Shown in pieces: positions 43,975-56,074 of a stretch of DNA of 64,000 nt (positions are counted from its first letter, which is position 1; every line of letters starts with the position of its first letter). The notes beneath the pieces were generated by a model. That model did no database searches and was not told where the DNA came from. It saw nothing but the letters and a program-made list of their open reading frames with translations. The translations under genes and the position numbers were made by a program. Source of the stretch: Scleroderma bovista (taxonomy: Eukaryota > Basidiomycota > Agaricomycetes > Boletales > Sclerodermataceae); NCBI GenBank assembly GCA_037178675.1, contig JAYMGJ010000126.1:1-64000 (forward strand), read 5' to 3'.

Positions 43975-45591
43975 TTATGGCGCAGTGGGCACCAACGCCT
44001 CCGCAGTCTTGTCCCTCACCCCTTTCAAAAACTGCACCAGTGGCGTGCCCCCCGTACCTCTCAACGCCGCGCCCCTTATCCCCTCCCTCACGCTAGCGCT
44101 CATTCCTCCTGCATCCTCCCGCGCTTCATCCGCCCTCTGCCGACTTGCAGGCCCCACGATGTAAATCGCCACGATTCTAATATGTGCATCCCTAAACGTT
44201 TTCATAGCATCTATCGCACTGTTATACGCATCCACAAGCTCGGGATGGTTACCCCCTTCAACGAGTCTACGGACGGGTCGTGGGTTCGCGACGAGATGTC
44301 GTAGGAACGCGCGGTGGTGTCTTGGCATGTATATTTGCATGCGGCGGAGGAGTGTTAGAGCATCCCTGTTTTGGTTTCCTGCTGATTGCGCGTTGGGTAT
44401 CGGCGTGCGCATCTGTGTCCCGCCGCCATCTAGCCCCAGAAATATATCCAGAGCATGTATTAAAGCGCTTTGGCCCGCACTCGGCCCGGAGAGATCTTCC
44501 GGCTTCCCCAACACTTCACCCTCTCCATTTCCATCCTCTTCAACCATCCCCTCGCCCACTCCCTCGAATTCCCACACTCTCCCTGCAGGATCGGCATCCT
44601 GTCCACAAAACCACGGCCGCACAGACCGGTAGAAAAAATCTGGATCGCACCCCTTCCTCACATCCATTAATATCTCCACCAACTCGTGTATGACCTCGGC
44701 CAGACGAGCGAGGTACAGCGTGATACGGCGCACGGCGATATCATCGCCGACGAACATTTCGTCCATGGTTGCGCGCATCAAGTCGAGTGCCCCGACACCA
44801 CGCAATTCGATCCGCGCGGAGGCGAGGTAGAAAGATTCTTCGTCAAGTGTTCCTGTGAAGAGGTCTTGGCTGCGGAGATTGTTAAGGGCAGGTGCACATA
44901 TGGACGTATCCCCCTCCTCAAGAACGCGAACTCCTGCATCCGTATCCGCTGAGGGGTGGTGAGGCCCACGCAGATCCCAGTTGTACAAAACTGTATCGGA
45001 GTAGGTTGCGATGGGCGGTAACTGCAGGTGTCTCGAGACGCGGAGAAGCGGGATCGAAATCGGCGCAGGGACAAATACGCGATCTGTCAATGGGAGTGTG
45101 TGTATGTAGAAATGCATAATGTAAGTGAGAACATGATGTGCGCGGCGCAAGAGCACCTCAGACGAGGCGAGCCGGCGCGTGGAGAGTGCGGGCAGCTAGC
45201 TATACGCATAAGCATGGATCAGAGGGATGCATAGCATCAACGAAGTGCTCACCTTCCGCACCTGTGCACGCCACGCCGCCGATTTTTCGGCCTCCTCCGA
45301 CGAAAGGTCTAGTCTAATGGCAAGCTGCAACTTTTCCTCCATCGCCTGTTCCAATACATTTTCCCATGATTCCCATTGCTTGGGAAGTTGTGGTATCGGT
45401 GGATCGGGAGGCATAAACCCTGTTCTTGTATCTACATCGAAATCATGTGCGGCGAGTGTAGTCGTATCAACCACGCCGTCCGCTCCCCCGATGATGATGT
45501 CTGGACGGGGGAGATTGAGAAAATGCTCCGAGGGGAGACTTGAAGGATTGGTGGGTGGTGTCTGTGAGGTCTCTGTCATGGTGACGTTCAA
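43975..45591 (-). CDS. Indoleamine 2,3-dioxygenase-family protein
   Basis: Two exons: about 45,591-45,253 and 45,195-43,975, with a 57-bp intron. The start is either the ATG at 45,591 or the one at 45,579 (MTETSQTPP), giving 518 or 514 residues. Family marks are visible: LPALSTRRL-type N-terminal helix region, FYRSVRPWFCG, SAGQSALIHALDIFLG, and the heme-ligand segment YMPRHHRAFLRHL, then GTGGTPLVQFLKGVRDKT near the C-terminus. These enzymes use heme to open the indole ring of tryptophan, giving N-formylkynurenine, the first step of the kynurenine/NAD route. Fungi often have several IDO paralogues with differing affinity, so the in vivo role is not certain. Cytosolic; no signal peptide. Confidence 0.88.
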
Positions 45592-47140
45592 GAAGCGAGC
45601 TGTGATGGTCCCACAGCAAAATGTTCAATGGAGAGAGTGACTGCCAACTGGCTGTAGAACGAGATTTTCCGTTGGCAGTCTGACAAAGTCATCGTTCCGT
45701 CGATCACCTATCGGCTAAATCGGGATATCATACCCTCTTCCGGCCGAGGCTCGTGAAAATGGCATTGAGAGATTCCAAACAGCCAGAGGACTGCTCAAGT
45801 CTCGTCTTTGAGCGACCGCTTATCATACACATAGATTCTTCCGATGTGGCCCTATGTAATAATAATATGTCGATCACCTCATTTATGCCAGCCATGAGGA
45901 ATCCATGAGATCCAACTTCGATGCCACTGATATTTCACACGGAACACCGCAGTGCATTGGTTTCGTGTCTTGGTTCGATGTTCGAAGTGTAGACAGTGAT
46001 CCCCGTCGGACAAATTCAGCTCAATCTCCAGACCTCTACATCTGAGCACGATCGACGCATGACCTACGATGCCCTCGCACCCTGAGCGCTCGAAGCCACA
46101 GTACACACATGCACTCACCGGCAGTACCCGCCCAGGGACGCAGAGACGCAGTCTTATATGGCGACACACGTATTGTATGTACACGCGTTCGGCCCCGGCA
46201 ACAAAATAATTATACAGTGGGTGACCACATGCTTCCACAAGATCAAACCTTACCTTGTCATGACGTCCACTAGCAGAAAAGAGTCGATTACATGAGGCGG
46301 TACTCACAGACGGTGAGTGCTAACAGTGCTCACCTTGACATATTGTGTTGTTCTTGTACCGCCGGCGCCAGGTGGCTGTGGGAGGAAAGTGCCTGGCAAT
46401 ATTGCCTCGTGAGCGTCGTAGGCCGAGACTGATAGGCACTTCAATGATAGCAAGTGGACGCCTTTATCTTCGTTGAAGGTTCCACGCATTCCGGAGATTG
46501 GATATATACCGTATAGCATTTGCAGGCCCTGGGGGAAAAAGCCGGTTCATTGAAGCTTCTGTGTATGGAGAGAACCACCACCGATGCCTAACTTTTAAGG
46601 TTACGCGAAAACGTGAAAGTGGAACGGGCAGAACGTGTTCCGATGGTGTAGGGGACACAGGAACTGGTGATACAGGGACAGATTGGACGATAGCAGGATT
46701 GAAGGCAGCGCAGGCGTAGTCGATCGCGATGCTGAGGCTGCGCTGAACACATATGGGGAAACCAGACCCCAGGATCGGCATCGTGTGATGTCGACAATGA
46801 GACGAAAACGTACCAGCTTTCTTTCATGTTTCTGTAACTGGTCTGGTGTCCGCGTCTACGTTGGCTGGGGACACTGACAATTGGGCTATGCCGGCATCGA
46901 CCGAAATGACCTGCCTCGATTTCCTTTTTCGTCCTTTTGTCAGTTGCAAGTTTTATTCAAGTTTATTGTGTTGGTTCGTTCCGGAAGCTTGTCTGGGTCG
47001 CGTATGCAGCCTTGGTTCTGCCCCTTGGCTACCAACACAAAAAGACACCTATCCGACGTGTGCTGCAAGACAAAAAGCGTTTTTGTTCTGCTGCTCATGG
47101 CTTCGATATCCAGCTCCCAAAGATGGTCACACCCTCTGCC
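45592..47140. other. Intergenic with possible unresolved minus-strand gene (about 45,879-46,827)
   Basis: Several minus-strand open frames (46,464-46,781; 46,304-46,519; 45,879-46,307) could be exons of one gene: a Pro/Val/Ser-rich part (VSPVPVSPTPSEHVLPVPLS), a part with GMRGTFNEDKGVHLLSLKCL and a Cys/His-containing part (VYCGFERSGCEG). Donor and acceptor sites could not be joined into one convincing frame and no family is recognised. Confidence 0.3.
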
Positions 47141-47147
47141 TATAAAA
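47141..47147 (+). promoter_or_regulatory. TATA box of the MYND gene
   Basis: TATAAAA lies 86 bp upstream of the ATG of the MYND-finger gene. Confidence 0.55.
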
Positions 47148-47226
47148 CATTGCACAATGACGCAGCGATCAGACCAACAATCACCTCGGGCTCCACATTA
47201 CTACTCCATCTTACTCACCTTCTGCT

Positions 47227-48116
47227 ATGGCCCCCGCTGCTGCCAACTACTACACCCCTCCTGCTCACCCCCCTCAGAAGCAGCGCGGATATCGCATCTG
47301 CGACACCTGCGGGGGAGTGGAGAACCCCGCTGCTCAAAAATTCCGTCTCTGTGGTGGATGCGTGAGTGGCCCTCTCGCTTGTCACCGTATTTCCATCTCA
47401 CACTATCGTCTTCCTGCAGCTGACCACCCAGTACTGCGTGAGTATCCACGAACATCATGTCGTCATCCACCGATCTCATAATACACAATACACAGTCCCC
47501 CGAATGCCAAAAATCGCATTGGCCTTCACATAAGACGATCTGCCAACACACCGCCGCTCAACTGTCAGGGGTTAAGCAGCAGCCAATCAGCGCTGCTTAT
47601 CCAGACGAGAACCTCGCCAAATATTTGCGCAGGTTCACATCGACGCACGCCTCTCTTCTAGGCTGGGCAGGCTTCCAAGCCCTCCAGCTCAAACGCATCC
47701 CCGCCAACATCCGACAGAGTGCACTCCTGATCGAACTCAGCTATAACCCACACGGTGAATCGCTCTTCCGGTATGTGTCCTCGTGTTGTCCATGCATTAC
47801 ACGCGCTCACTCTTTTTCAAATAGATTCTCGATAGCGGGCACGCGTATCGTTCCACGGTCCTATGTGACGAGCCATGATCCGCTCGTTGCTGCAGATATA
47901 GATCGGAGGGAGGAACGCTGCCGCAAGAGTGGCGGAATCGGAACTCTCGTTATCCTCGTGCAGTGCGGAGGCATCAGTCAGGTTATGCCTGTTGAGGTGG
48001 ATCCTCCCAGTAAGATCACTTGGGATTCCAGAGATGACTGGGCAGAAGTCCTCCGTCATTTTGTTGAGTCCGGACGGACAGATTTCAAGCCGATATCAAC
48101 TACCGCAAGGGGGTAA
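47227..48116 (+). CDS. MYND-type zinc-finger protein (4 exons, 239 residues)
   Basis: Exons 47,227-47,361, 47,420-47,437, 47,496-47,770 and 47,825-48,116 total 720 nt with exact frame. Residues about 25-70 form the MYND finger: CDTC, CGGC, QYC, PECQKSHWPSHK and TICQH, giving the C-x2-C, C-x2-C, C-x3-C, H-x3-C pattern. Exon 2 is only 18 nt and carries the QYC cysteine, so skipping it would destroy the finger. The rest has no recognised domain; small MYND proteins of this type are abundant in Agaricomycetes and their partners are generally unknown. MYND fingers bind proline-rich peptides rather than DNA. A TATA box precedes the gene. Confidence 0.85.
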
Positions 48117-48559
48117 GTAGGTCTTTCGGCGTCCCGTTCCTGGCACTGATTCAAGATGATTCTAGGGTTGTCTACGGATGAACAATCCGTGATAGCGCAC
48201 TGCTTTTGATCCTTCTCCGCGCATGCTACTCTTCCAAAAGCTTGTCTCAGCGTTGATCGTTGCATGATATCTCTTTTTTGTTTATTCGACGGCATCTTCG
48301 GACACAACTGTACTCGTAGCCCTTGCAATACTCCATACCCTGTCTCACCATGCTCTTCGCTTATCCACATGCTCTTAATTAGCTTTCGTGAATGCATAAT
48401 CTGATTCTTACACTCTCCATAATGACGTGGGAAAGTATGATTGCTGACTAACATCGTCACTGCATCGCATTGCATTCCCAACATCACCCACTCGTCCCTC
48501 CGCCGAGCATATATCGACTCTACGACCTAAAGTTTGTCCCACACACAGACGCATGCGTG
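48117..48559. other. Intergenic, MYND gene to YPI1
   Basis: No gene seen; likely 3' region of the MYND gene and promoter of the YPI1-type gene. Confidence 0.4.
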
Positions 48560-49202
48560 ATGGAGCAACTCGCCATACAACACAGATCTCGTACTTCCGC
48601 ACCCTTGGATGGCTCTCGAACGATCACGCTCCGCGATGCTCAGCCCCGCGCAAACATGGACGAGTCTGGACCTCTACCTGGACAGGGAGAAGGATCGGAT
48701 GGTACGGTTGGCACGCTTCGACTGAGAGGCGTGGCCAGGAGGAGCACGCAGAGGGTCGCGTGGGGAGAAGACGTGATTGATAACGAGGGATGTGGAAAGA
48801 AGAAATCGAAAAGTACGTCTTCCCCTCTTCTCATTTTGTTGTATGGGTAACTGACTTGACGCTTTTTTCTGTACTCCACACCGGCTGTATACGACCGCGT
48901 CCTCTGATCGCGTCAATGATTGGGTCCGATTTGCCGTATGCGTATTACAAATACACACAGTATGCTGTATATACCGCAAACAGCGACGGTTCGACGAGTC
49001 GTCTTCAGAGTCTGGCTCTAGCTCCAAGTCCGACTCAGGCGCTAGCTCGTGTGACGAAGCCCACGGACACGGCCATGGGCGCCGCCGCCGCCGCCGCCGC
49101 AACGGTCCGAATGGGAAGCACAAACCAGGCGAGGATTCGGCCTCGGCCTCGGGATCGGATCGGAATGCGTATGAGAGGTTACCCAGGAGTAGGAAGAGCT
49201 AG
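48560..49202 (+). CDS. YPI1: YPI1-type protein phosphatase 1 inhibitor (2 exons, 164 residues)
   Basis: Exons 48,560-48,812 and 48,961-49,202 give 495 nt. The conserved core is clear: TLRLRGVARRSTQRVAW, GEDVIDNEGCGKKKSK, then after the intron ICCIYRKQRRFDESSSESG. This is the PPP1R11/YPI1 (inhibitor-3) signature, including the PP1-docking VxW-like segment RVAW and the Cys-Cys motif. The C-terminal part is Ser/Asp- then His/Gly/Arg-rich (a GCC repeat encodes a run of Arg) and ends in SRKS. The protein binds and regulates the PP1 catalytic subunit, affecting glycogen, mitosis and ion homeostasis in yeast. The 148-bp intron is longer than most here. A longer 5' ORF exists, but 48,560 is the first ATG fitting the family length. 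Confidence 0.92.
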
Positions 49203-49830
49203 GTTCGTTTTTTGCTTGTGCATAGAGTACGATTGACAAATAGATTTCTGGTATTTAACCTAGGTATAATGAGCTCGCGCGGACTTCCAAAAAAGCAAAT
49301 GTACTTGGCGTATACTGCGTACTCATCCACTCGTTTCATTCCCTTGTATTCTGTTACTTGCTTATTGGATTGTGTAATGTATTGAAAGGTATTTCTATCG
49401 ATCATCGATTCCCATCGGAGAAAGGAGAAGTGAAGAGGCGTTGGTGCCGTGGCATAGTCTACAATGACAGGTATTTCTTGGTGCGGCGGATGATCCATCT
49501 GCTGGAAATTTCCAACCCATCACGATCGCCACCGGTTTTTAAAAAAAATAGGCGGTGGATATGATAGGAATATCTATCCATACGTTTCGCCGAGGTCCTA
49601 CCTGGCCGCTTTATCGCCGTTTGCAGGAAATAATTAACTATCACGGATTGCTGATTATTCCATGTGGATGGGCTGCTGCGGATAATTGCATACGACTTAC
49701 TTAACTTCCCCTCCATTTCATTGCAGTCAGGTTAGGTAAATAAATCCAGGCACTCGAAGTGATTAGTCTGTTCAACTGAAGAATAATGTCATAGGAATCA
49801 ACGCATACTACTAGTCGATATTACTTAGTA
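49203..49830. other. Intergenic, AT-rich, no gene seen
   Basis: No supported gene. The TA dinucleotide at 49,829-49,830 is the left target duplicate of the following inverted-repeat element. Confidence 0.4.
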
Positions 49831-50541
49831 CAGTCGAAGCCCTCATAACCCATACCGTTCGGGAGACACCCTAGAATATGGGTTTTGAGGGATTATGGGG
49901 TTGGGGAGATTGCCCCTATTACATAATAGTTGGTGGGGGGGTTGTTTTGTTTTGAACACCCTGACTGTTGCCATTGTAAATAGTAATGTGTACTGTACCA
50001 AAAGGTCTATGAAAGGACTCTAATGCTGGCGGTGATTAGGTCCTGTAATTTTTGTATGACTCTTTTGACATTTGAATCCAGTTGTGCTAGATTCCTCTCA
50101 TAGTAGTCTGTCAGAAGCCTGTTCAAGTAGGCCCACAACACATTCCTTGTCCACAAGATTTCCTTCGCCATCCAACCATTGTTCATCCTCCTCCGATAGT
50201 TTCTTCTTCATCTGCAAATCAGCATTGAGCTTTGTTCTCCACTTATGGGTCTTCTTAATGGTTTCGAGAGGCTTCATTGTGAGACAGCTTCACTGTGAGA
50301 CAGAAAAGTTGAGCCTTCGAGATGATGACATGTCAAATTATATAATAGATAGGTCTATATTAGGGCATATTCAGGTACACAAGCCGCTAAGTATGGGTTA
50401 TGACCCTCCAAAAAGGTATGGGTTATGGAGTATCAAGGGTTTATGAGTTATTCCCTGCAAACCAAGTTGGGAGATGTGAAACTGTATGGGGTTTGCGGGA
50501 TTATGGGGTACATGGGATATGGGTTAAGAGGGCTTCGACTG
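49831..50541 (-). mobile_element. TA-flanked inverted-repeat DNA element with transposase relic (pogo/mariner-like)
   Basis: The left end CAGTCGAAGCCCTCATAACC and the right end, which reads CAGTCGAAGCCCTCTTAACC on the minus strand, are inverted repeats of about 25 bp with one or two mismatches. TA stands on both outer sides (49,829-49,830 and 50,542-50,543), as in Tc1/mariner/pogo elements. Further sub-terminal copies of ATGGGTTATG-like words occur at 49,878-49,905 and 50,393-50,430. On the minus strand at about 50,285-50,095 a short frame reads KTHKWRTKLNADLQMKKKL and EEDEQWLDGEGNLVDKECVV, which looks like a C-terminal piece of a pogo-type transposase. At 711 bp the element is non-autonomous. 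Confidence 0.78.
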
Positions 50542-50543
50542 TA

Positions 50544-51814
50544 ACCACCAGTGCACGCGTCATTCAGTGCGGCCTTTACAACGAATTTACATGAGCTGAT
50601 AACTCCTCCCGATGTCCCCGCATCCAGGGTGAACAGACTCACGTCCTGAGCGATTGACTTGCCCCACACAAAGTGGTAGACGGGTGCAGTGTGACTGCGG
50701 CTCCAAACAACCTCCCAGAATGCGTATGCCAAGAATAGGACTTCATAAAATATACTTGCGCCATTCGACGTGAGGACCTGCTTTGCAAATATAGAATCGT
50801 GGCCATATGGGGGCCGTTGTACAAATCCAAAATCATGAACAGGTTGGTAGGACCTCATGGTCCGTATACATTCCACGTTGTTGGCCACGAAGGCCTCTTC
50901 GAAACCTGTCCCCCGATGGCTCTGGGTGGTTGGCATAAAGGCACACGCAGCACGTTTAGTACCCAGGGCAATGCGCTGTGATAGATACTTGTGAGAATGT
51001 GCAGTTTGATCGTGTCATGCATCGGGGATGCGATCCTTGCGGCTGGCTTTATTCCCGTTAGGCGGAAACCCGGATAGCGGATACGGCAGCACTTGCCAAG
51101 GTGCAGCTTGCTATGTGCACATGTCCGAACGGTCAAGTCGGTACACACAGCGGACGAGCTCGCATGATAAGTACCCATGAACAGCCAATAATATGATTTG
51201 TTCATGTCTTCAGAATGATTGCCGTTATCATGTACTGACCGCGGTTCTTGCAGAATTACTATGAATACCGACTGCCCCCGAGGTTGCGAGGGAGATGGTG
51301 TACATCTGATACGTTGAGGCTGTTTTGGACATTGGCATATGTATCCGAGTGTGCGACACCCGCGAAAACCTAAGGTCAACAGTTGGAGATTGTAATGACT
51401 AAGGTCCTGGGTGCTCTGGCACTGACACCAGTTCATGAATGCACCTTACCTTGTTTGGGTGAAGTCGTCACAGCTAATGTATTGAGGTTTGAGTGTGTGT
51501 GGAGTTTTTGACACCACCCTGTGTCGGTAAAACGACTTCTATTCCGGTTTCAACATTCACATCTGAAATGCTGGGGCTTCGTCAAGGCCTCATGTGTTGG
51601 GTATCCCTCACCTCGCTGATTATTATTCCGGCGCCTTTTTCTGTGTTGACGAAACGACACTTACGAGTTAGCGTTCCTTCCAAGTTCACGATTTGACTGC
51701 GCGGCATGTTGAAAAGTGTTTGTAGACTCGAGAGGGCATGCCAAACGTTGATTATCTCAGCAATGCACGATTGCTGTGCTTCAATTCGCATACTAAATCG
51801 CTTTCCTACTCGAC
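50544..51814. other. Intergenic with unrecognised minus-strand ORFs
   Basis: Two overlapping minus-strand frames (50,855-51,436 and 50,544-50,936) could be remains of a gene broken by the inverted-repeat element, for example FYEVLFLAYAFWEVVW and VYHFVWGKSIAQDVSLF, which look partly hydrophobic. No family or splice pattern was found. Confidence 0.3.
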
Positions 51815-53057
51815 ATGGACGACATAGGTGTGGAAGACGAAAAGAAAAGGTTCGATGCAGACGCACAGCAGGAGGAAGAAACACAACCTGATCCCGAAGA
51901 AGAGCTCATGTTGGATAGAGGGAATGGGCGTGTGTGGCTAGTCAAGGTGCGCCTTGAAGCACTGCGGCCAAATTACGGTTTTATATGGCTGCAAGTTTAT
52001 TCTGGCTCGTTCTCACATTGTTCATTTCAGGTCCCAAAACACCTCATGGTAAGATGGGCCGCAATTGACCAAGACAATGTTCACCTTGCTACAATACGTA
52101 TCTACCCGAACGCCGTCAGCCCTTCGGGACGTTCGCCCCGTATATTCCTTTTCCTTCCCCCGGACCCTAATGACCCAACCCCTCGCGCACCCGGACTGCC
52201 CGAATTCGCTTCTGGCGCTGCGTACATTCCTGTAGGAGAGGGTGGAGTACACGTGGATAGGTATGAACTTGATATGGTAAATGGAGCCGTGGAGAATCAG
52301 CTCGTCATCGCCGAGCGTCCAAAACACGACGGTCCTCCATCATCCAACGCGGACACACAGAACTATAATTCCCGCGCGCGTACCACTATTCTAACTGGTC
52401 ACGTCAAACATGACTGCAACCTTCGGCCTTTGTTCAATGAGTCGTATAGACGACAAATGCGCGAGAGAAGCCGGGCGTACAATACACCAAGACGACAAAT
52501 CCGTATGATCGAGGAAGCTGGTGTCAGTGGTGGTCGTGGCGGAATTAACAGATTGAGCAGTGGCGTTAACACTGGCTCCTTCGCGGATATGATTGTTTGT
52601 GTTGTTAATGTCATTAACTGGAAGATTTACTCATTCCCAACAGAAAGCCAAACAAAAACCTGCAAAAGGGACATTCGAACGCATGGCTCGTATGCCACGG
52701 AATCAACTATTGGACATGCTTTTCCAGCTTTTCCAAGAACAGCAGCGATGGAGCATCAAACCCCTGCGGGAGCGCACACAGCAGCCAGAAGCTTATCTCA
52801 AAGAAGTACTGGGGGAAATAGCAACATTACACCGCAGTGGAGAGCACAACGGGTTGTGGGAGCTTTCCGATATATTTGTACGGGATGGGGTGAGTTCAAA
52901 CATAACGTCAACTCGACGAAGCAGAGATAACCAATCTTCACAGGTGCAAGCCGAAAACATGCCTGGGCCAAGCACCCAAGCATCTGGCGGCGATACTGTG
53001 ATGGAAGACTACGATGACGATGACGAAGAGGATGAAGATATGGAGGAGGTTTCGTGA
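51815..53057 (+). CDS. TFG2: Transcription initiation factor IIF subunit beta (4 exons, 351 residues)
   Basis: Exons 51,815-51,946, 52,031-52,594, 52,644-52,889 and 52,944-53,057 total 1056 nt with exact frame. N-terminal dimerisation part: RVWLVKVPKHLMVRW (over the first splice) and IRIYPN. The C-terminal winged helix in exon 3 has RMARMPRNQLLDMLFQLF, QQRWSIKPLRERTQQPEAYL and LHRSGEHNGLWEL, the RAP30/Tfg2 signature. An acidic tail (DYDDDDEEDEDMEE) ends the protein. TFIIF beta pairs with the alpha subunit, binds RNA polymerase II and helps promoter recruitment and start-site selection. Reading through introns also stays open for long stretches, so the borders were chosen from splice consensus and family continuity. 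Confidence 0.94.
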
Positions 53058-54502
53058 TTCAGAAGATGCGAAGACCCCCCTGTTTACTGCTTCCATGGCC
53101 CATCCATCCAATATCGATTTTCTAGTACGTGCTATGTTTGGGTTCCAAATCTTTGCTCATCCTGGGTGTGGAAAGGTAGGAAATGCACTGCCAATTTCCG
53201 CTCCATAAATGATCCGAATGGCACTTGGCGTTCAGCTTGCTTCAGCTCTTCTGTTACATTTGCCCGATCTCCGAACCACGAACCATCTCCGATGGAATTG
53301 AGGTGTTCCAGCGACCTAAGCAGAGAACGGGGGAAACTACAAGACGAACAGCGTATTCACCAGAGCTTTTGTAAGCTGGTCTGTTACTGAACTATTTGCA
53401 AGAAATTTCTATTACCAAGTACTTGCGATTTGAGTGCAATTACTGCAGTGGGACATTCGATTATCACTGCTGAGAGTTCGACATCACGAACGGGAACTCC
53501 GTCCGTCGGAAGGGATAAAGATATTTTGTCCAATTTCCAATTATACGGAGAGACTCTGCTGCAGAACGATAAAATTAGACTAGCACTGAGTACTGAAGTC
53601 TAATTTGTCACAGAACTTTCATTGTCAAATGTCAAGCTTGTTGTTTATAGTTCAAACTCATGGTGACGTTGGGACCTCTCATATGACTATTTTTGGCTGA
53701 GGATCCTCATTAATACACTAATCAACAATTATCAGAGAGGTAGAAGCGATCAATGATCTCTTCCTCATGCTTCCAGGGAACCATGCCAATCACATATTCT
53801 GATCAGAAAGTTGAGCCAACTAGACTTGTCAGTTGCTACTCAATATAAACACTTGTCCAAAAAAAAAGAAAAAGAAAGAAAGTTGAGCCAAATTTGTATA
53901 CTACATTAGCACATTTGGAAGCAACAGTGCGACTAAAAGTCATGAGAATGGGACTAGTAGATTGACTGACTGTCCCGGCAATAAATAATTACATAATAAG
54001 GTTGCTAACAACACCGTATGTTTATAAAATTTTTGCAGCTAAATTTTGATAAGCTTCTGCTATGTGTGTATATAGGAAGCATCGTGTGTAAATCCGCAAA
54101 TATATCGTGCTGAAAGTTTTCCATTTATGGAACGCTTGGTAAAGCGGAATTGTGGGAAATGGCAAAGAACGCTCGCTCACTTACATTCTCCAGGCAAGTA
54201 CATATGGGGGGACTCATAATGAACACAGCTAGGAGCCTGCCAGTCAAGGGTGGAGTACAAAGGATGATTTGTCAGGCCTTCGGCACAGAATTTTCTCCAG
54301 ATGGAGCAAGGCTAAGAGACATCCGTCGACGGCCCTGACAAGAACACGTACTAAGTCGCCGTAATATTTAGTGCACAATAAAGACGCCCACCAGCATGCC
54401 CTCACACCACCCTCCCTCAGTCCTTCCATTCAGCTGCTAACACTGTAGCACTTTTTGTAGTGCTTCTCCGGTGCTGTCCGGGTGGTCAAGTCCTGAAAAT
54501 CC
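53058..54502. other. AT-rich intergenic region
   Basis: No supported gene. The notable structure is the 14-bp direct repeat around an A-rich segment at 53,806-53,891. Confidence 0.45.
53806..53891 (+). repeat. Short A-tailed segment between 14-bp direct repeats
   Basis: GAAAGTTGAGCCAA occurs at 53,806-53,819 and 53,878-53,891. The 58 bp between begin CTAGACTTGTCAG and end with A-rich sequence (A9 then GAAAAAGAAA). This is the form of a short retroposed fragment with target duplication, but a chance or slippage-made repeat is possible. Confidence 0.45.
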
Positions 54503-56074
54503 ATGGTGACACCGGCGGGTATATCGTAGGTTGGCCTGTGTCTTCGCTATTGCTCATCTTATTTGTTTTTGCAAGGGCGGGCCCTATCCTCGCGGGATTC
54601 ACCCTAAACACCATCTTATATGGAGTTGTCGTTTGTCAAACTCTTGCTTACTTTACGCATTACAAAAGGTGCGCTTTAGACTCTGGACTAATAAGTTTGG
54701 AAGGACAATGATCTGAAATTTGTTTACAGTGACGCGCGATGGATAAAGCTTTTTGTACGAACTAGCTTGTCATAGTAGCATCTGCTGTTACTTACAGGTT
54801 CTATTTTGACAGGTGGCCCAGCTAATCACACTGGATACAGCAAATATCATTTTCGAGTCTCTATACTTGTATGATGCATTAATCAAGAAGTCTGGTAAGT
54901 GTGCCAGCTTCTATTATCGGCATTACCAGATACCACTTTGCAGGGGATGAGGTGACTCTACATGTGGCAAATTGGTGTAAGTGCGGTTGCAGGGATGTTT
55001 TGCTTGCGACTAACTACGGCTTGCAGTATTTTCTACCGGTAACTTCATGTCGGGTCACGGTCGAGTTCTTGCTAACAGCGATCGCGTGTGCCCAGTGCCC
55101 GTGACTACCGTAAGTTGCCAGCTTTCTCGATGGCAATTGCACTTAATAATATAGTAGGCTCTTACATCAGCTTCTGTGCAACTTTTCCTTGCATGGCGGA
55201 TCCATATTCTGAGTTCCAATGTCTTGCTGGTCATCGGCATCAGTTTGCTGGCGGTGACTAGCACCGGTGAGTCGCTAAATATTGACCCGTCTTCGATGGA
55301 TGCTAGAATGGCATCAGTGTGCGGTATTGCAACATCGGTCGCGGTCAATGCCACAGCTACATTTGGAGAATTCTTTCGGAAGTTCGTGTCGATCGTGATT
55401 ATTTGGCTCGCAGCGTCTGCAGCGGATAACCTTGTCATTACTACTACCTTGGTTCGATTGCTGGTGTGTTCAATCTTTTCTTGCATCAGACGGCAACCTT
55501 TACAGTCTTCTCCTAGAGGGATCACCGCACGGGCTTTGCTGATACAGATCACATTATCGAAAACGTGATACGGAGTACGTGTCCGTTCGGTCTTTAAAAT
55601 CCTGAATTGACACCCTTTCTAACATAGTAACTTTGCAAACGGGTTTGCTCACTACGTTGTGGACAATAGTTGGCTTATCCATATATCTTGCCATGGTAAG
55701 CGAACCACTTTATTTCCTACTATTCGCTGAACGAACATCTCGATAGACGAATGGCATGTCAGTATGTTTAATTGTAAATCCTATATCCATCTAACCTTTG
55801 TTTCTACAGGCACCTCGTCTTTACTCTCCCCCTTGCTAAGCTCTATACTATCTCACTACTATCAACTTTGACCTCCAGACTTCGAGATGAAGATTATTTT
55901 GAATTCACAGTGGTGAATGGGTCCACTCAACGCGATCGCAGGGTCAGCATGAATTTTCTACTTGGCCCATGAATAAGCCATGGATGAGAGCTGATAAGTT
56001 AACTCGTGTACAAACAGGAGGAGCCCATCGAGCTGAGCAATAGACAAGAAGTAAGTTACCATTCTCTTCTATAG
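54503..56074 (+). CDS. DUF6534-type multi-helix membrane protein
   Basis: A first exon of 23 nt (ATG at 54,503, MVTPAGI) splices in phase to GPILAGFTLNTILYGVVVCQ (from about 54,575), the family's N-terminal helix. Later exons carry RWIKLFV, TLDTANIIFESLYLYDALI, a helix VQLFLAWRIHILSSNVLLVI (about 55,170), FVSIVIIWLAASAADNLVIT (about 55,385), TGFADTDHIIENVIR (about 55,530), LQTGLLTTLWTIVGLSIYLA (about 55,630) and LPLAKLYTISLLSTLTSR (about 55,825), then a polar tail. This order of about seven helices is that of the DUF6534 family, widely multiplied in Agaricomycetes and of unknown function. Not every exon border was fixed, and the stop (about 56,074) is the least certain point. No interrupting stop was needed. 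Confidence 0.72.
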
